Below, in pieces: positions 30,586 to 43,057 of a DNA stretch of 64,000 nucleotides. The stretch's first letter is position 1; every line of letters starts with the position of its first letter. The DNA is from Jackrogersella multiformis (lineage: Eukaryota > Ascomycota > Sordariomycetes > Xylariales > Hypoxylaceae), in assembly GCA_902806575.1 (NCBI GenBank), contig CADCXD010000018.1:62001-126000 (forward strand). Direction: 5' to 3'. The notes beneath the pieces are model-generated. The model had not been told where the DNA came from and did no database searches. It saw nothing but the letters and a program-made list of their open reading frames with translations. The position numbers and the translations under genes are program-made.

Positions 30586-33500
30586 TCTTTTAGCCGCTAC
30601 CTAGGAGAATACGTCGAAGTTGATGAGAGACGAAATTCCAGAGCGGTTAAGAGGGTCAAGGCGAGTCTAACAGAGTTCAGCTGAGACGAGGCGGTGGAAT
30701 GATAAATTGGTCCTAGATGTTGCGATGTCAGTTTTTTGGTTCTCTTAAACGATGTAAGCGGATGAGGACGGAGGAGATTAATGTTGGCAGCAATTTCAGC
30801 AAAGAAAAGGTGATCAAGTAGCATTTATGCCAGCCAGCCAGCCATCCGCCATCCAGAATGACGACGATTATTTTATGTGAGAGTTGTACGGAACTGTACG
30901 TAGAAGAGTGTAGGAATGAGTAAGGGAGGCAAGTTACTATCTTAGAAAGTCAGATGATGAGTCACTAAGAACCAACATCGATGCTGGAGGAAGGCAAAGC
31001 CATTTCTAAGTTGGCTCTCGTCTCGCTCTTCCTTTAGGACGTAACTAGCTCCTTCCTCGTTACTCAGGTACCCCCTTCAACACTCAGGAAGGGTAACGAC
31101 GAGAGACAGGAGGCAACATAGTAGTTGCCTTAGCTAACTAATCGCCAACTCCAAACTCCAAACTCTAAGAACACGATCCAATACATCATCCTGTGAATGG
31201 ATGGTACTATATACAGGTTCCAATGGGGGTACGGGTAGAGAGGATAAAGGGTAGAGGATAGAAGATTTTGAGTTGAGTGGGTGAATTTTGAGGTTTGAGG
31301 TTTGAGGTTCGGCAACTCGGGTCAGTCGAGGTAGAAGGTGTCTGAATCAGAGTGAATGTATGGGTAAGAGTAATGCCAGCGTCATTGCTCGAGTCCATTA
31401 TATTAACCCCACGGAGGTAGGTAGGTAGTAAGTGGCGCTTTTCTCCTATCACCCTCTTTCTATGCAGGAAGGCGTCATGGGGGAAGACTGTTAAATAAAC
31501 ATCGAGCATGCAGAGTAACTTACCTAACCAGGTCATAGTCCCTTCAGAGTGACTAAGGTGCGTTAGGCGGCACTGGCACTGCCCCTCTTTATGTATATAA
31601 TTCGATCAGGCTCGAGCTCAAGAGGCAACCTCCAGCTGTTGGCCACTACCAAGTTTGAGAGACTCCGGGCCTATGTACGGCGATACCTTAGCCTCGATCA
31701 AGGTCTCGCGTACCCAGGTTAAGCCGGCACACGACGGATGCTTTTGCTGTGTTTGTAAAGCCTGCCGGCCACGTGAGTGGTGCGGTTCTTGGGTCAGCCC
31801 TATGAGTGACGCATGCAAGCTGCAGCAGGAAAGACGGTAGGTGAGGTCAGACCTAGTCAGGAAATAACGGAACCGAAGTTAGCTCGAACGGAGAAGTGGA
31901 AGAACCAGAAAACTTGTGAGGGTAGGCTGACAAGGTAAGACAGGCAAACGCCCAGGACTACGCTTCTTAACTCTGTTTGCCTTGTGTATCAACAGACGTT
32001 AGTTTAAGCATCAGAGTAATAAAATTCAAACATTCAGAGGTGAGACGAAACACATGACTTAGTGTGGAACAAGAAGGTCGTGTAGGAAGCCGTTGACTAC
32101 ACTAGACTGGCCAGACGGGTGATGACATGCCTAGCTGCTAAAGGGGCCCCGTGTCCGAGATCTGCGTTACTAATTTCACTGCTCTGCTTTCATCACGCAT
32201 CACGCGGGTTCCAAGACGCGGTGGGAAAGAGTCTAGAAGCGACACTAGGCACCTCTCGGGCCATCCGGCTAGCATAACCGGCCATCGCAGCACTAGATAA
32301 GAACATGGGGGCAAGGGGGAAAAAACAAAATAACATTAAACCAGCATGAGCCGCATGGGGACGAGCAAAAAAGAGTCCATGCCATCCCAGGAGATCAAAA
32401 GCTCCGCCAAGCCACTATATTACCACATCCCTCCATTTCCCGCACCCGTAGGCGGTGTGTCACATACGATCCGAAAAACGGATACCACAAAAAAATAATA
32501 TATATATATATAAATAAGAAATAAGGAGAAAATATCTTGGGAAAGGTTGGAAGGAGGAAGAGAGATACGCGGCTAAGCAGTGATGGCCACGCTAGTCTCA
32601 AACCACGGCGGGATGCCCTATTCGTGAGCCAAGAGAGTTATGTATTGAATTGGGGCTGACTCTGGACCTTTTGATTTCATTTCATTCACATTCACTTAGC
32701 GATCCAACCTCCTCAACAACGTGGTTCGCGCTAGAGCGAGCCATTTGACGCCACGGTTAGTCTACCGGCTTCTCAACTCGTATGTAGCAGTTGGGATTTG
32801 CACTGGGCACTGGTGCCACTAAATCGAGAACGTGTGACTTCGCCCCCAGGATCCAATTGATGTCCATTGGAAAGTAATCAACGTTCCTGGTGGGACGATA
32901 TCCTCCGAGATGCTTCTTTGCTGTTGTTCAACGATCAATGGCGCCAATTCAAAGCGATCACCTGGCCGGCTGCAGGACCTTGTTGCGTGGTGACACGTCG
33001 ACTTTAATAGAAAGCGCTGTCCCTTGGAAGATGTACATACCTGGCCAATAAGTACCTACACCAAGTGCAAAAGCAGGGGGAAACCGGAGAACAGAAGTAG
33101 GAGCAGGGGATCCTGGGCGAAGCAACCACGGCCCGTGTTCGACTGTATGTAGATACGATACATATGATTCGTATCCCTATCGAGACGATCGAGACGGGGT
33201 ACCCAGTAGGTATGCTTACAATTTTGTGATTGTGCGGAAATTTTTATTTCCTATGCTGGTAGGTACAGTAGATAGCGTACTGACCGAACCGGCCCCCAAC
33301 TTAACTAGTTCGGTCGGTGTGTCAATATTATTTATCGGAAACTAGATATTCTTTGGTGCCACGGACTTGTTCAGGAATGCGGTTCGAAGGTGACGTGACA
33401 CGGCTTGGCCGTTGAGGATTCCATTTGGATTGTCTGATTCACAGCATTGAGATTTCGAATAACCCGGTTACAAACATCTTAGTGTGCGAGGTTAGCGCCC

Positions 33501-36413
33501 AGAACACGTGTCGACAGTCAAATAACGGAAAGATTTTGGTGTATCCATGGTGTCGGATAGGCATCATATATAAGTTCAACTGCAGGAATATGTATGGGGC
33601 CAAACAATTATGGTGGGAAACGCTTTGAGGGGGGGGGGAATAATTAAAGAAAATATTGAGGATCGTACCTACCGGCAACTACTTCGTACGCATGCAATGA
33701 TTTGCGACCCGGCTGGACGGATGCCAATAGTGAGTGAGCCAGGGGGCCGGTAAAGATGTAAAGATGTGTGGGGGGGGAGCTGCTAGCTTGAAAGTTAGAT
33801 TGCCCTGAGAAGGAGGTTACCGTGCCATACCAACCTAAATTAGGTAATGTTTGGTTCTTTAGTTCAGTATCATTCAGGCTAGAGTTAACCTTATTATTTT
33901 CCGATGAGCATCCATTACCTGGTTTGTTACGCTTGAAATTGAGAAAAACTCTGTACTATTATGTACGGACTGGATACATCCATCCCCACCAGGTACGGTC
34001 TTTTTGTTTTAGTTGGCAGGTTGGTACCTTACTTACCTAGGTACCTTGATTAACATGCAAGGTGTGGTTGCACAAATGGGATTACTACCTTTAGGTACCT
34101 AGGTACCTAGGTATGTATTGTTATACTGTACCGTGTACGTTAGGTAATCGTACTATGTACGACCTTTGTACCAGGATCCTATGGTTATCCCTTAATACCG
34201 ACACCTTGATATATTTTTCAATTCTGATACCTACCTCCTCCTTAGTATACACCCAGTATACTATCTAGGTAGGTAGACGATTTCAATCGATCATCATCTA
34301 TCCGTTCATCTACCCGTTTATCTACCCGTCCACGCATACTTCTCATCGGAGATGCCGCTAAGAGAAAACCCACTGGGTTGTTCGGTCCAATCATTCGAGG
34401 GTAGCATGCAGCTTAAGATGCATATGTAATGTACAGTTTACTGTATTTAGTAATATACGGATGTGGGCAGCCCTTCGGAATCCAGCTAAGAGATGTGCGA
34501 TGTGATATATCACACTACGGCCTCCGGATCGTATTGGCAAGTTTGACGGCTCGACAACACCATCGAATCGAGTTAGTTCCAAGAACTTGACAAACATTTT
34601 CAGCTTTACAGCTTTACATCTTTACATCTCAACGCTCAACACTCAACACCAGATATCAACATCGCCGTCACATGAAGCACGAAAATTTGATAGGCACGAG
34701 CTTGCGAAATCTTGCTTGTGTGCCACCGAATCCGATGGCTCCAGGCAATGGCTGAGGTTGCGGCTCTTCTTTCGCAGCACAACAACGGCCTGCTGACCAC
34801 CCACACACACTGCTACATATGTTCCGGCATGCAGATTATGGCACGAGACTTATCTTATGTAATAAATTGGTGCGGCTGAGTTAAATAAAGCCTCGTTTGA
34901 ACTTCTTGATAAGCATCATATTGTAAGCATCAAGTTGTATCAGTCAGCTTTACATCGGCAGAACACTTGCGATGTGAACCTTTTTGGCCACGACTACCTA
35001 CCTAGTCTAGTATATCCGGATATATCCAACTATGTAAGCTCGTTAGGAACATTATGTCCGATATCACATTATGACGAACCCCGTCAATAATTTTTACCAG
35101 TTCGAGAAACATCATTGGACTTAGGTATATTAATTCTTACACATTTTACACCTTGGCGATCATGGCTGCATTCGGCTTATTTCTCGCATTGTCCGCGTTG
35201 TCCACATCACTTTAACAGAACGCTATACCATGTTTTCACCCGAGAGTCCTGCGCGGTCACCCTTTTAGCTACCTACCGCCAACTGCGATCGAGGAGCAAA
35301 ATGTTGAGTCAGATAGACCAAGGTCTGCCCGAGGGTGTAAAGAAAGAAAGACTGATAGGATGAGTCCCTTTTTCATTGAAGTGTCGGGAGAATACGAGTG
35401 ACTCAGTTGATTCGATAAAATATGCATGGAAATGGTCACGGGTGAACCAAGCCTGCTTGTTCATGCTACTTTCACATGGAGATTCGCTAAACCTGAACGG
35501 TTACTCGCGGCCAACCTTGGAAATATTGGCCTTCCAAGGAAAGTAATCGGGATCTGTTGAGCTCAATCATCTTCTCTCTCGAAATATCCCCGGTTCCCCT
35601 GATACAAGAAAATTTCGGCGCCGCCGTTTGCTGAGTTTCTGTCGATCTTTACTCAACTATTACTTTTTTATCAACATAGCACGCTCATTGCTATGTGGCG
35701 CTCGCAGCGGTTACGGGTCGAGATGACGAGATTATGGTGCGATTTACAGTTGAATATATGCCGAGGCAGAAGGCCTACTATGCAAAATTTGGATGACTAC
35801 AGTTGAGGTGACGGTCCGTCATATGAGTGGTCAGATTCCTGCATTAATGGGGATAATTCGTCCTAGGGCACTGAAGCTATTTCAAGTTTCATGGTTAACT
35901 TGTAGAAACTCTCATGGGTCCATGGGACGCTCTAGCTACCCAGGACCAGTTGTCTACTAGAGGAATCTATACCTACCTCCTAGGATAAGTTGAACATTGG
36001 AACTTCGTGGCAGCATGACGATGAAGAGAAGGTCACAGATATAGCCGTCAAGTTTTCGACAACTTCCCCTTTTAATAAATATTAGAATACGACCCAAAAA
36101 GGTAGAAGATTACTGAAACATGTTGGTTGTTTCAACATTTTCGCATCATATCCAACTTGGCTATCGAATTCGCAGATAACAAAATAGGTAGACGAGCTAG
36201 AGCGCTGCTGCCTACGCCTAGCCTGCGCCGTCGACCCTCGTGGCAATGTCACGTGGTTATCTTGTTATATACCTAACCCTTTATGGGGATATAAATCCTG
36301 TTTGAACTTACACCAACACAACTACCTACACAATACCAACGATAAACTGGTTTGAATGTGGTGTTAGTTTATGTTCGACCCAACCCGAGCTTAGGAATAT
36401 AAGTACTATTTCA
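30586..36413. other. Gene-poor region of about 5.8 kb
   Basis: No open frame here exceeds about 110 codons and none has protein-like composition, a domain or splice partners. It holds dispersed ACCTAGGT-type palindromes (34030-34114, 34265), a short TA repeat at 32501-32513, a run of ten G at 33630-33640 and several pyrimidine-rich stretches. No tRNA-like B box or rRNA sequence was noticed. It separates the divergently placed ABC transporter and sirtuin genes and may hold long promoters or a non-coding transcript. Confidence 0.5.
34092..34114. repeat. Tandem of palindromic ACCTAGGT motif
   Basis: Three overlapping TAGGTACC/ACCTAGGT units are fused into one perfect inverted repeat. It is the cleanest example of the dispersed motif seen all over the window. 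Confidence 0.85.
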
Positions 36414-37830
36414 ATGGCCAACACAGCCCCCGAGATCCCTGCAGAAGAGCGCCAAGAAGCTCCCGAGGAGGTCGATAGGAAAGCGGGAGCTTTTATGAAG
36501 TTGATACGGAAAAGCAAGCACCTAATCGTTTTCACAGGGGCGGGTATCTCTACTTCTGCTGGTTAGCTTCCGCCGTAGAGGATATGGTTATGATCTGGTC
36601 TAAATCTCGACAGGAATTCCCGACTTCCGTGGCCCTACGGGCGTCTGGACCCTTAGGGCTCAAGGAAGACAACCGACGGGTGCGGTCAATACGCTACAAG
36701 CTATACCGACGCCTACTCATATGGCACTCGTGGAATTACAGAACCGGGGGATACTGAAGTATCTAGTTAGCCAGAACTGTGACGGCTTACATAGAAGAAG
36801 TGGGATTTTGCCAGTAAGTCCAGTTACCAAACGCCCCATGTACTAGTAATCTGAAGGTACTAGTAATCTGAAGGGTTGCTCATTCTTAACTCATTATCTC
36901 ATTACTCTAGGACGTAATATCCGAACTTCATGGAAACAACAACCGTGAACATTGCAAGGACTGTGGCAAGGAGTACATCCGCGGTACATCTCAAACGAAA
37001 ACCTGGGACCTGCGGTATCGTATAACTGACAACCTGTAGACTTCCGAGCTGTTGCTTCCTATGACAAGACAGTCCATGATCACCGCACAGGGCGGAAGTG
37101 CGCCTGCTGCGGCGGAGTCTTACACGACAGCATCATCAACTTCGGCGAGAATCTTCCCGCCGAACCTTTGCAGCTGGCTCGCGATCACGCCGAGAAGGCA
37201 GACGTCTGCCTCGTCTTAGGGTCCTCTCTTACAGTGAGCCCAGCAAACGAAATGCCGGAAACTGTGGGCCATAGAAGAGGGACGAAGCTCGTCATCTGTA
37301 ATCTGCAAGAAACACCGTTAGATGGGCTCGCGGACTTACGTATCTATTCCAAGGCAGACGATTTTATGATACGGGTGATGGACAAGCTCAATATCCCCAT
37401 TCCATCGTTTATTCTTCGTCGCCGTCTAATGGTTCAGATGGAGAAGACGGAGGACGGGCGGCAGCAGCTGAGGGTTTCCGGCGTAGACGTAGATGGCACG
37501 CCGGTCACGTTCCTCTGTTCCGTAAAGCTCGAATACAATAGGCGTGTAGCTCGTTCTGAGCCATTCGTTATCAATTTTCGTGGCGACCTAGATCCTGGAA
37601 CGCAGTTGAAGCTCGAGTTGGAATTTATGGGAAACTACGGCGAGCCCAACCTAAATATCGTCTTCGAATATAGCGGCAGTGAGGACGAGCAGCTGTACCT
37701 TCTCGAATACAACCCACAATCCGGGGAGTGGAAAACGACCAAGCAGGATGGTCTACCTGCCGGTAGTGGGACGAACGACGATGTGGCGAGTGTGGCTAGT
37801 TCCCCCGAGATTATAATTATTGATGAATGA
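36414..37830 (+). CDS. SIRT6/7-class (class IV) NAD-dependent deacylase, 4 exons
   Basis: Exons 36414-36561, 36614-36813, 36911-36983 and 37040-37830 join to 403 residues. Sirtuin core motifs are all present: FTGAGISTSAGIPDFRGPTG (about 41-60) for NAD binding, SQNCDGLH (about 103-110), ELHGN with the catalytic His (near 121), a zinc pair CKDC and a second pair in KCACCGG, then LGSSLTVSPANEMPE. The spacing, the short helical module and GPTGVWTLR match the SIRT6/SIRT7 branch rather than Sir2 or Hst2. The core is followed by about 140 residues of beta-rich sequence (LRVSGVDVDGTPVTFLCSVKL) and an acidic end (SSPEIIIIDE). Such enzymes remove acyl groups from histone H3 or other nuclear proteins using NAD. 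All four introns' borders are GT-AG with splice phases 1, 0 and 1. There is no obvious localisation signal. Confidence 0.93.
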
Positions 37831-38046
37831 TGGGAGTATTAGTCGAATTCCAATGCCATATCGTCTCTCGATATACCGTATTATATGCCTACCTACCTGT
37901 ACTCCCAAGTAGCAGTAAATAAAAGTCGTCATCTATCTAGAGCGGTGAAATGCCGACAACATCAATCACCTAGCATACATACCCCCTTTAACCAAACATA
38001 TTCCCTATCCTCCACCTCCATAAGCACAAGGAGCCTCACACTATGC

Positions 38047-38709
38047 CTACTCTCGCACACTACCGCTATATTCCTCATATACGCCCTTACACCCCAATGC
38101 CCATCCCAGTGCAACCGCGGCACCCATCAGCATCTTCGTAGCCGCGATGCCAACCCACCCGGTGTTCAGAACAACGGGATAGTTATCAGCGCGCCAGAAC
38201 AAATTCCACAGCTCAAGATTCAGGAGCGCACTGCTCCAGCTACTCTCCTTACTTTTGCTTTCGTCCGTAGCATCGAGGATCAGCCCGTTCAGATTCCGAA
38301 AGAAAACTTCCTTCGCGCCATCTTTTGGCTCCGTCCACTCTCTCACGACTAATTCCCCTGCCTCGTTCCCTTCCCCTTCTTCCATTTCCTCTCCGTCTCC
38401 GTCTCCTTTTCCTTCTCCTCCAACGTCGGCCCTCCTCCACTCATGCACAACGCCCCTCGGCACCGTCACGACCCCATCCGCAGGTCCAACACAAAACGTA
38501 CGCCCCGCCAGCGTAACGCGCGCGCGTCCGGTCAGGACCCGCAGGAACTCAGTATGCGCCTCATGCCAGTGGGGACCGGAGGTCCAGTTTGATTCGGGTG
38601 GGACCCGGATCGTAGCCTGGTCGCGCACGGACAGGTCGTATATCACGGCTGCTGGGAAGGCGCGGGCAAACGTGGGTTGGGCAGACCTGATGGTTCGGGG
38701 TTCGGGCAT
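38047..38709 (-). CDS. Cupin-domain protein with acidic insert and hydrophobic C-terminus
   Basis: A single exon of 220 residues. Cupin motif 1 is complete at 45-61 (GPHWHEAHTEFLRVLTG: His47, His49, Glu54) and motif 2 at 79-89 (GVVTVPRGVVH: Pro84, Gly86, His89), so the metal site looks intact. Directly after motif 2 comes an acidic low-complexity insert of about 20 residues (GDGDGEEMEEGEG), then an amphipathic helical region and a hydrophobic segment (VGIAATKMLMGAAVALGWAL, about 185-205) that could be a membrane anchor. Cupins of this small single-domain type include oxygenases, isomerases and sugar-binding proteins, so no reaction can be named. The gene is convergent with the sirtuin, 216 bp apart. 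Confidence 0.82.
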   Translation of the reverse strand: MPEPRTIRSAQPTFARAFPAAVIYDLSVRDQATIRVPPESNWTSGPHWHEAHTEFLRVLTGRARVTLAGRTFCVGPADGVVTVPRGVVHEWRRADVGGEGKGDGDGEEMEEGEGNEAGELVVREWTEPKDGAKEVFFRNLNGLILDATDESKSKESSWSSALLNLELWNLFWRADNYPVVLNTGWVGIAATKMLMGAAVALGWALGCKGVYEEYSGSVRE

Positions 38710-39439
38710 ATTGGTTTGTTTTGTGCGTATCTACCTAGGTAGGGTAGAGCTAAGGGGAGAACACGGTATATTATATATATGTAAGATAGGCACCTTGTAC
38801 GGGATATTCTGTGTTCGTTTAGATGAATAATTACCTGATAGCCAGCACGAAGAAGCAATAAAATTTCAAACCCAGAAGTAAACCGCCAGTCTAGATATTT
38901 ATAGTCGATTCATACTGATAATGTGGCCTATATGGCTCACAAATGGGTGGTGCTGGTGCTTGGTCAGCATAATAACACGTTGCAAAATCCTAGCTTAATT
39001 CTCACCATAGTGAACCGTCTACTAGACTACTCCTTCAAGATGTGGCCAGAACTGGTTGTGAGTAGATGCTTCAGCCTCATTCTAACCCAATACCCTAGGT
39101 AGTCACTTTAATCTGGAACAAAGTAAAGTGCCGTCAGAAATATGAGTATTATTTGACCAAAGTAAAGCAGACGCCGTACGTCGTCCCGACGCGGAGCAAA
39201 GACTACCTGGTATCTTACAAAACAAAAGTCACTAGGATCCCATAATGAACAAGATCTATGCCTATGCCTATGCCTATGCCTATGCCTATGCCTATGCCTA
39301 TGTGCCCACGCAATGTGCTATGCCTTATTAATTCAAAGGCCTAACTTAGTCAGTACGTCAAGTAGAGGTCTTCCCTAAACGCCAGCCTTTTTTTCCCGTT
39401 CCTCCACCGTCTCCTGAGGCTATTTCCTTCTCCTATTTT
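38710..39439. other. Intergenic, hexanucleotide repeat, no gene seen
   Basis: This stretch is between two minus-strand genes. It holds an ACCTAGGTAGG motif near 38733, a CCTAGGTAG motif near 39093 and a 6-bp repeat at 39255-39302. Confidence 0.6.
39255..39302. repeat. 6-bp tandem repeat (CTATGC)n
   Basis: About eight head-to-tail copies of CTATGC, essentially perfect, in a non-coding stretch downstream of the RING-CH gene. Confidence 0.95.
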
Positions 39440-40799
39440 TTAAGGGCGGAAGTTGCGGTTTTCTGCGTTCTTGATCCGTCTGGATGCGCGGTTCATCATT
39501 CTCCTGTACTTGATCCATAGGAAGAATGCGTCCTTTAGCACGACGAACAGGCACCCGCCGACTAAGCTTCGTCCCCACCGTTCTTGGAGTATGCCCGTGT
39601 TCGGTCCGTATAACGGTCGCGTGGTGAGTCGCGACGGTAGCGCTAATCGCAGTAGCTCGCCCACCCCGTAACATACGCCCGGCCAGACCAGGGCTCCGGC
39701 TAGGAAATTAACGGGTGACTTGCCGCCCTCTACCACTCTATTTCTACGGTTTCCTTGGTCGGCGCCTCCTTCATCGTCATCTTCGATACCTATCTGAATA
39801 TCGATCTCGAAGTCGAGAAGATTACCACCCTCATCTTGTGGTTCGTAGTGATCTTCTACTTCATGCGGCTGCTCAGATGCGTCGCTGGGCATCAGCTGTC
39901 TTGCTTGTGCATCCCATCTCTTCTCGAGGGTTCTAGAAAGAGTGCTGTGCATGTGGAAATAGGTCGCCTTGATAGCTGGATAGAGAGCTAAGGCTCGTTC
40001 GGGGGATGGTGGCCAGAGGAAGTATTCGTTGGTCTGGTCGATGAGCGTCGCGTACTGTTAATTTTTTAAACAAGGTCCTGTCAGCAACAAGACTCTAATG
40101 GCATATGTTGCGGGGAATAAGGCTTACCAATAAGGAAGATGGGATTAAGACGACCTCTCCTAAACGTATTCGGTTGAGTACAAGACCTGGGGCGATGAGC
40201 GGTAGCATAGTGAAGTGTAGCAAGTTAAGAGACGGCGGGGCGTCTATGCCTAATTGTTGACGCATAATCTGCGCGAGGGTGATCTCCTCGGAGTTGAGTA
40301 GGAAGTTCATCGTGGCTTCAGGGCCGGCGAACATGTCGAGCGCCTTTAAGCCATAGATGGAGCTGCTGACCAGCGCGCCAGATGCAACAAACCCGAATAG
40401 AATCCTCGGAGACCATCTGTAAAACTTGCGGTTGAGGTAATTGCTAAGTTGTACAGCAAAATCCCAGCGCTCGGTGACCGTGATCGGGGATTTGCAGATG
40501 GGACACTTGATATCCTTGTCTTGGCTTTCTAAGTCGGTTACCCAAGCCATGAGACACTCGTGGTGCCCTTCTAGAGAGCATGTACATGGCGTCGACCAGT
40601 CGGTGGGTAGGGTAGCTTCGGGCTCGTCGGTGAGGCATACAAAACATCGACGAGTATTCGGTGGAGGATCAGACGATGGGGCTGTCTTGGGCGGTTCGGC
40701 GAGGTTGCGACTGTCGGGAATATCAGGAGCTGGCGCAGCTGTATCCATACCGCTGCTATCGGCCTCGACGGGAGGTGTCTGAGAAGGTGAGGAAGCCAT
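39440..40799 (-). CDS. RING-CH (MARCH-like) membrane E3 ubiquitin ligase, 2 exons
   Basis: Exons 40799-40128 and 40054-39440 join in frame to 428 residues (GTAAGC donor, TTAACAG acceptor). The N-terminal 50 residues are Pro/Ser-rich. A RING-CH zinc finger lies at 52-102 with Cys52, Cys55, Cys72, Cys74, His79, Cys82, Cys99 and Cys102, the C4HC3 order of MARCH/Doa10 ligases. Several hydrophobic spans follow: about 134-152 (ILFGFVASGALVSSSIYGL), 192-215, then in exon 2 LAGALVWPGVCYGVGELL and SLVGGCLFVVLKDAFFLW. The region between them is acidic (DFEIDIQIGIEDDDEGG). The C-terminus is basic and cytosolic. Such enzymes ubiquitinate membrane proteins of the ER, mitochondria or endosomes; the compartment is not decided by sequence. 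The single-gene model is supported by matching phase and by the RING exon ending without a natural terminus. Confidence 0.88.
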
Positions 40800-42110
40800 C
40801 TCAGATGATCTACCTGCGAGGGGTACAGAACAGGATAGATGCTATGCCATGCCAGGTATGAGGGACGACGCCGTATTTGATGATAGGTGGGATGAAATAA
40901 AGGGGGATTAATATGTTTTCCCTTTGAATGACGGTATATGTTGTCTCTTTCTCCCTTTCAAGGTCCGATGGTTCGATTGAAATTTAATTTCTGGTCTGTT
41001 TGATAGTACCTATATGGTAAGGCTGAAAGACTAGTTGTCATGCAAGTTTGTAGATACCTCAGGTAGGTACAGGTAGGTAAGTTTGTAGATGACTGTGGAG
41101 AGTTGTAGATTTGTATCTCGGTATCTAGATTTCGGATTCTGATGATCTCTGATATCATACATTATCTGATAAATACATACCTACTTATCTATCTGATTAT
41201 CTAATACAAAGCTAGAATTTAGCTTTGCCCGGTTGTTTTTTAAAAATGGATCCTCTGACCCTTTGACCCCTGCCTTACCCATACTACGCTAAGTCCTAGG
41301 GCTTCCTTGGCGGACCACCTTCTCCGCTTCCAGCTGCCAAGATAGGTAACAGATATATACCTTTAATAGCATATTATATTCTATATAAGCAAGTATATTC
41401 AAATAATGAGGGTTCTCCTGAAAATTGCCTCTGATTCTTTAACTAACTACGGATTGTAGTGACATTGTCGTTCCAAATACCTTATACACATAAACTTATT
41501 GGTTATTCCCTCTTCAAGTTTTAACTACTTTTGGATATCCAGAATGTAATATTTGGCTTTACTGTAAAGTAAAAATAATAGTTAAAGCTGACTGTTGCGG
41601 ATTAGGCATAACATACAAAATCAACGCCCTAAAGTCTTGGCTGATATTTTATCATTATAAGTGAGAGTTGTCACTGTTAAGTTGGTTGCCGCTTCTTGGA
41701 CGTTATCACTCATATGGGTATAGACGTCCACCTGGTCTTATAACTTGCTCTCAAGTAGGTATCAATTATGTCGGAGTCATGGCTCTAGATTCATTTGGTG
41801 ATGAATAATCCTAACGAGCATGAAAATCGTATCCAAATAGGATCAACGATGCTCTTACCATGGTATTTAAGCCTGAATCACGCTGCTGTGCTGACGACTA
41901 GCCGCCAAGACGACCTTTGCATCCGAATTGGACGGTCAATATGCAACGATACTCAACCCTAGCACCCTTTACAAACTCTGCCAGGGTCTTTGTAGTTCGC
42001 GGTAGTATATGTAGTAGCGACATTATAAAACCTCCTTGCTCTGCAAAACCTTCTCGATAGGCGATTTCGTATCGCTGATTATTGTCGCCCGCAGCCGCAA
42101 CTGCAAAGAC
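40800..42110. other. Intergenic, AT-rich, no gene seen
   Basis: Both flanking genes start here (divergent), so it should contain two promoters. The middle (40960-41700) is AT-rich and without open frames of note. The frame of the downstream gene is open to a Met at 42036, which could extend that protein by 25 residues. Confidence 0.55.
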
Positions 42111-42894
42111 ATGGCCCGGCCGCGCGCACCCAAGACCGCCGCTATTGTGGGCGCGATCGCCCGAATTCTTGGCTTGGGCGCTTCAGTGGTATTACTGGCC
42201 AACCTGATTTATGAGAGCGTCAATTGGGGAAAGAGGTTGGGGCTTTCAATCTCAGTAGTAAGGATTCAAAGCGTTATAGATTATTGACATCGACGCTAAA
42301 TTCTGACCCCAGGCTGTGATTGCGCTCGTAATCGATGGCTCCGAGCTGTAAGTAACCTCTCAGATAATATATTTCCCTTTCAATAGACCTGTGTTAAGAG
42401 TCTTACTTGAATATGTTAAAGAGTCATGGTTCCTAAGATATTCTTGAAATATCTACCTCCAGGTAGTCTTCTTCACAGAAGGCCTAACTAACCTTTTTCG
42501 TAGAATGGGATTACTTGACTCAACACACACCATACCCCGTATCTCACCATCATGTATAGCCTGTGGGGATTTATTAGTACTCTGTCTTGCAATTCCTTCG
42601 ATATTTCTTGTTATAAACAGTAACGATCATTGGGGGTTGTTCGACGAGCCATATCCTTGGGAAGCCACAGACTCTCTATCCCTTGCCGTTACGTATGCGA
42701 TATGGTGAGTAGCACTGGACGTGTTAGATAAGGATTACGGTCTTGCTAACTGACACAGTGGCCTAAGATTACTACTCCTGATCTGGAGTTGCGTGGACTG
42801 CTGTATTATAATAAGACGGCCGAGACGACCTGGAAGCAGAGTCACACCAGCAGATTCAACGAGCGAGCTGCGAGATGTTCCGCCTATTGGCTGA
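42111..42894 (+). CDS. Small multi-span membrane protein of unknown function, 4 exons
   Basis: Exons 42111-42257, 42313-42347, 42504-42704 and 42759-42894 join in frame to 172 residues; donors are GTAAGG, GTAAGT and GTGAGT, acceptors CCAG, GTAG and ACAG, with CTAAC branch sites in the last two introns. Hydrophobic spans lie at about 12-34 (AIVGAIARILGLGASVVLLANL), 46-56 (short), 75-96 (IACGDLLVLCLAIPSIFLVI) and 115-145 (LSLAVTYAIC...LLLLIWSCVDCCIII). The layout, four spans with a short basic N-terminus (MARPRAPK) and an Arg-rich cytosolic tail after the last span, recalls MARVEL-type fungal membrane proteins, but I cannot assign a family. One exon is only 35 nt. The start MARPRAP is preferred over an upstream Met. 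Confidence 0.7.
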
Positions 42895-43057
42895 TGCTAT
42901 ATTATGTCCGTATGTAAACAGACTCCTGACATTCAAGCCTCTCCAGTTCTAATGTCCTCGTGACAGAGCCCCTAAATATATGACGAGAGGGTAGTTACGT
43001 ACGAAATACCAAATAACTATCCGGTCCCTATCCAATACCGCCAACTTCCAGAATCTT

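Noticed and set aside
31618..31840. Overlapping open frames of 61-66 codons on both strands, one with several cysteines
   Set aside because: They are too short, on complementary strands and have no splice partners or signal peptide.
36326..36535. Minus-strand frame of 69 codons at the sirtuin start
   Set aside because: It is antisense to sirtuin exon 1; the plus-strand reading has clear motifs.
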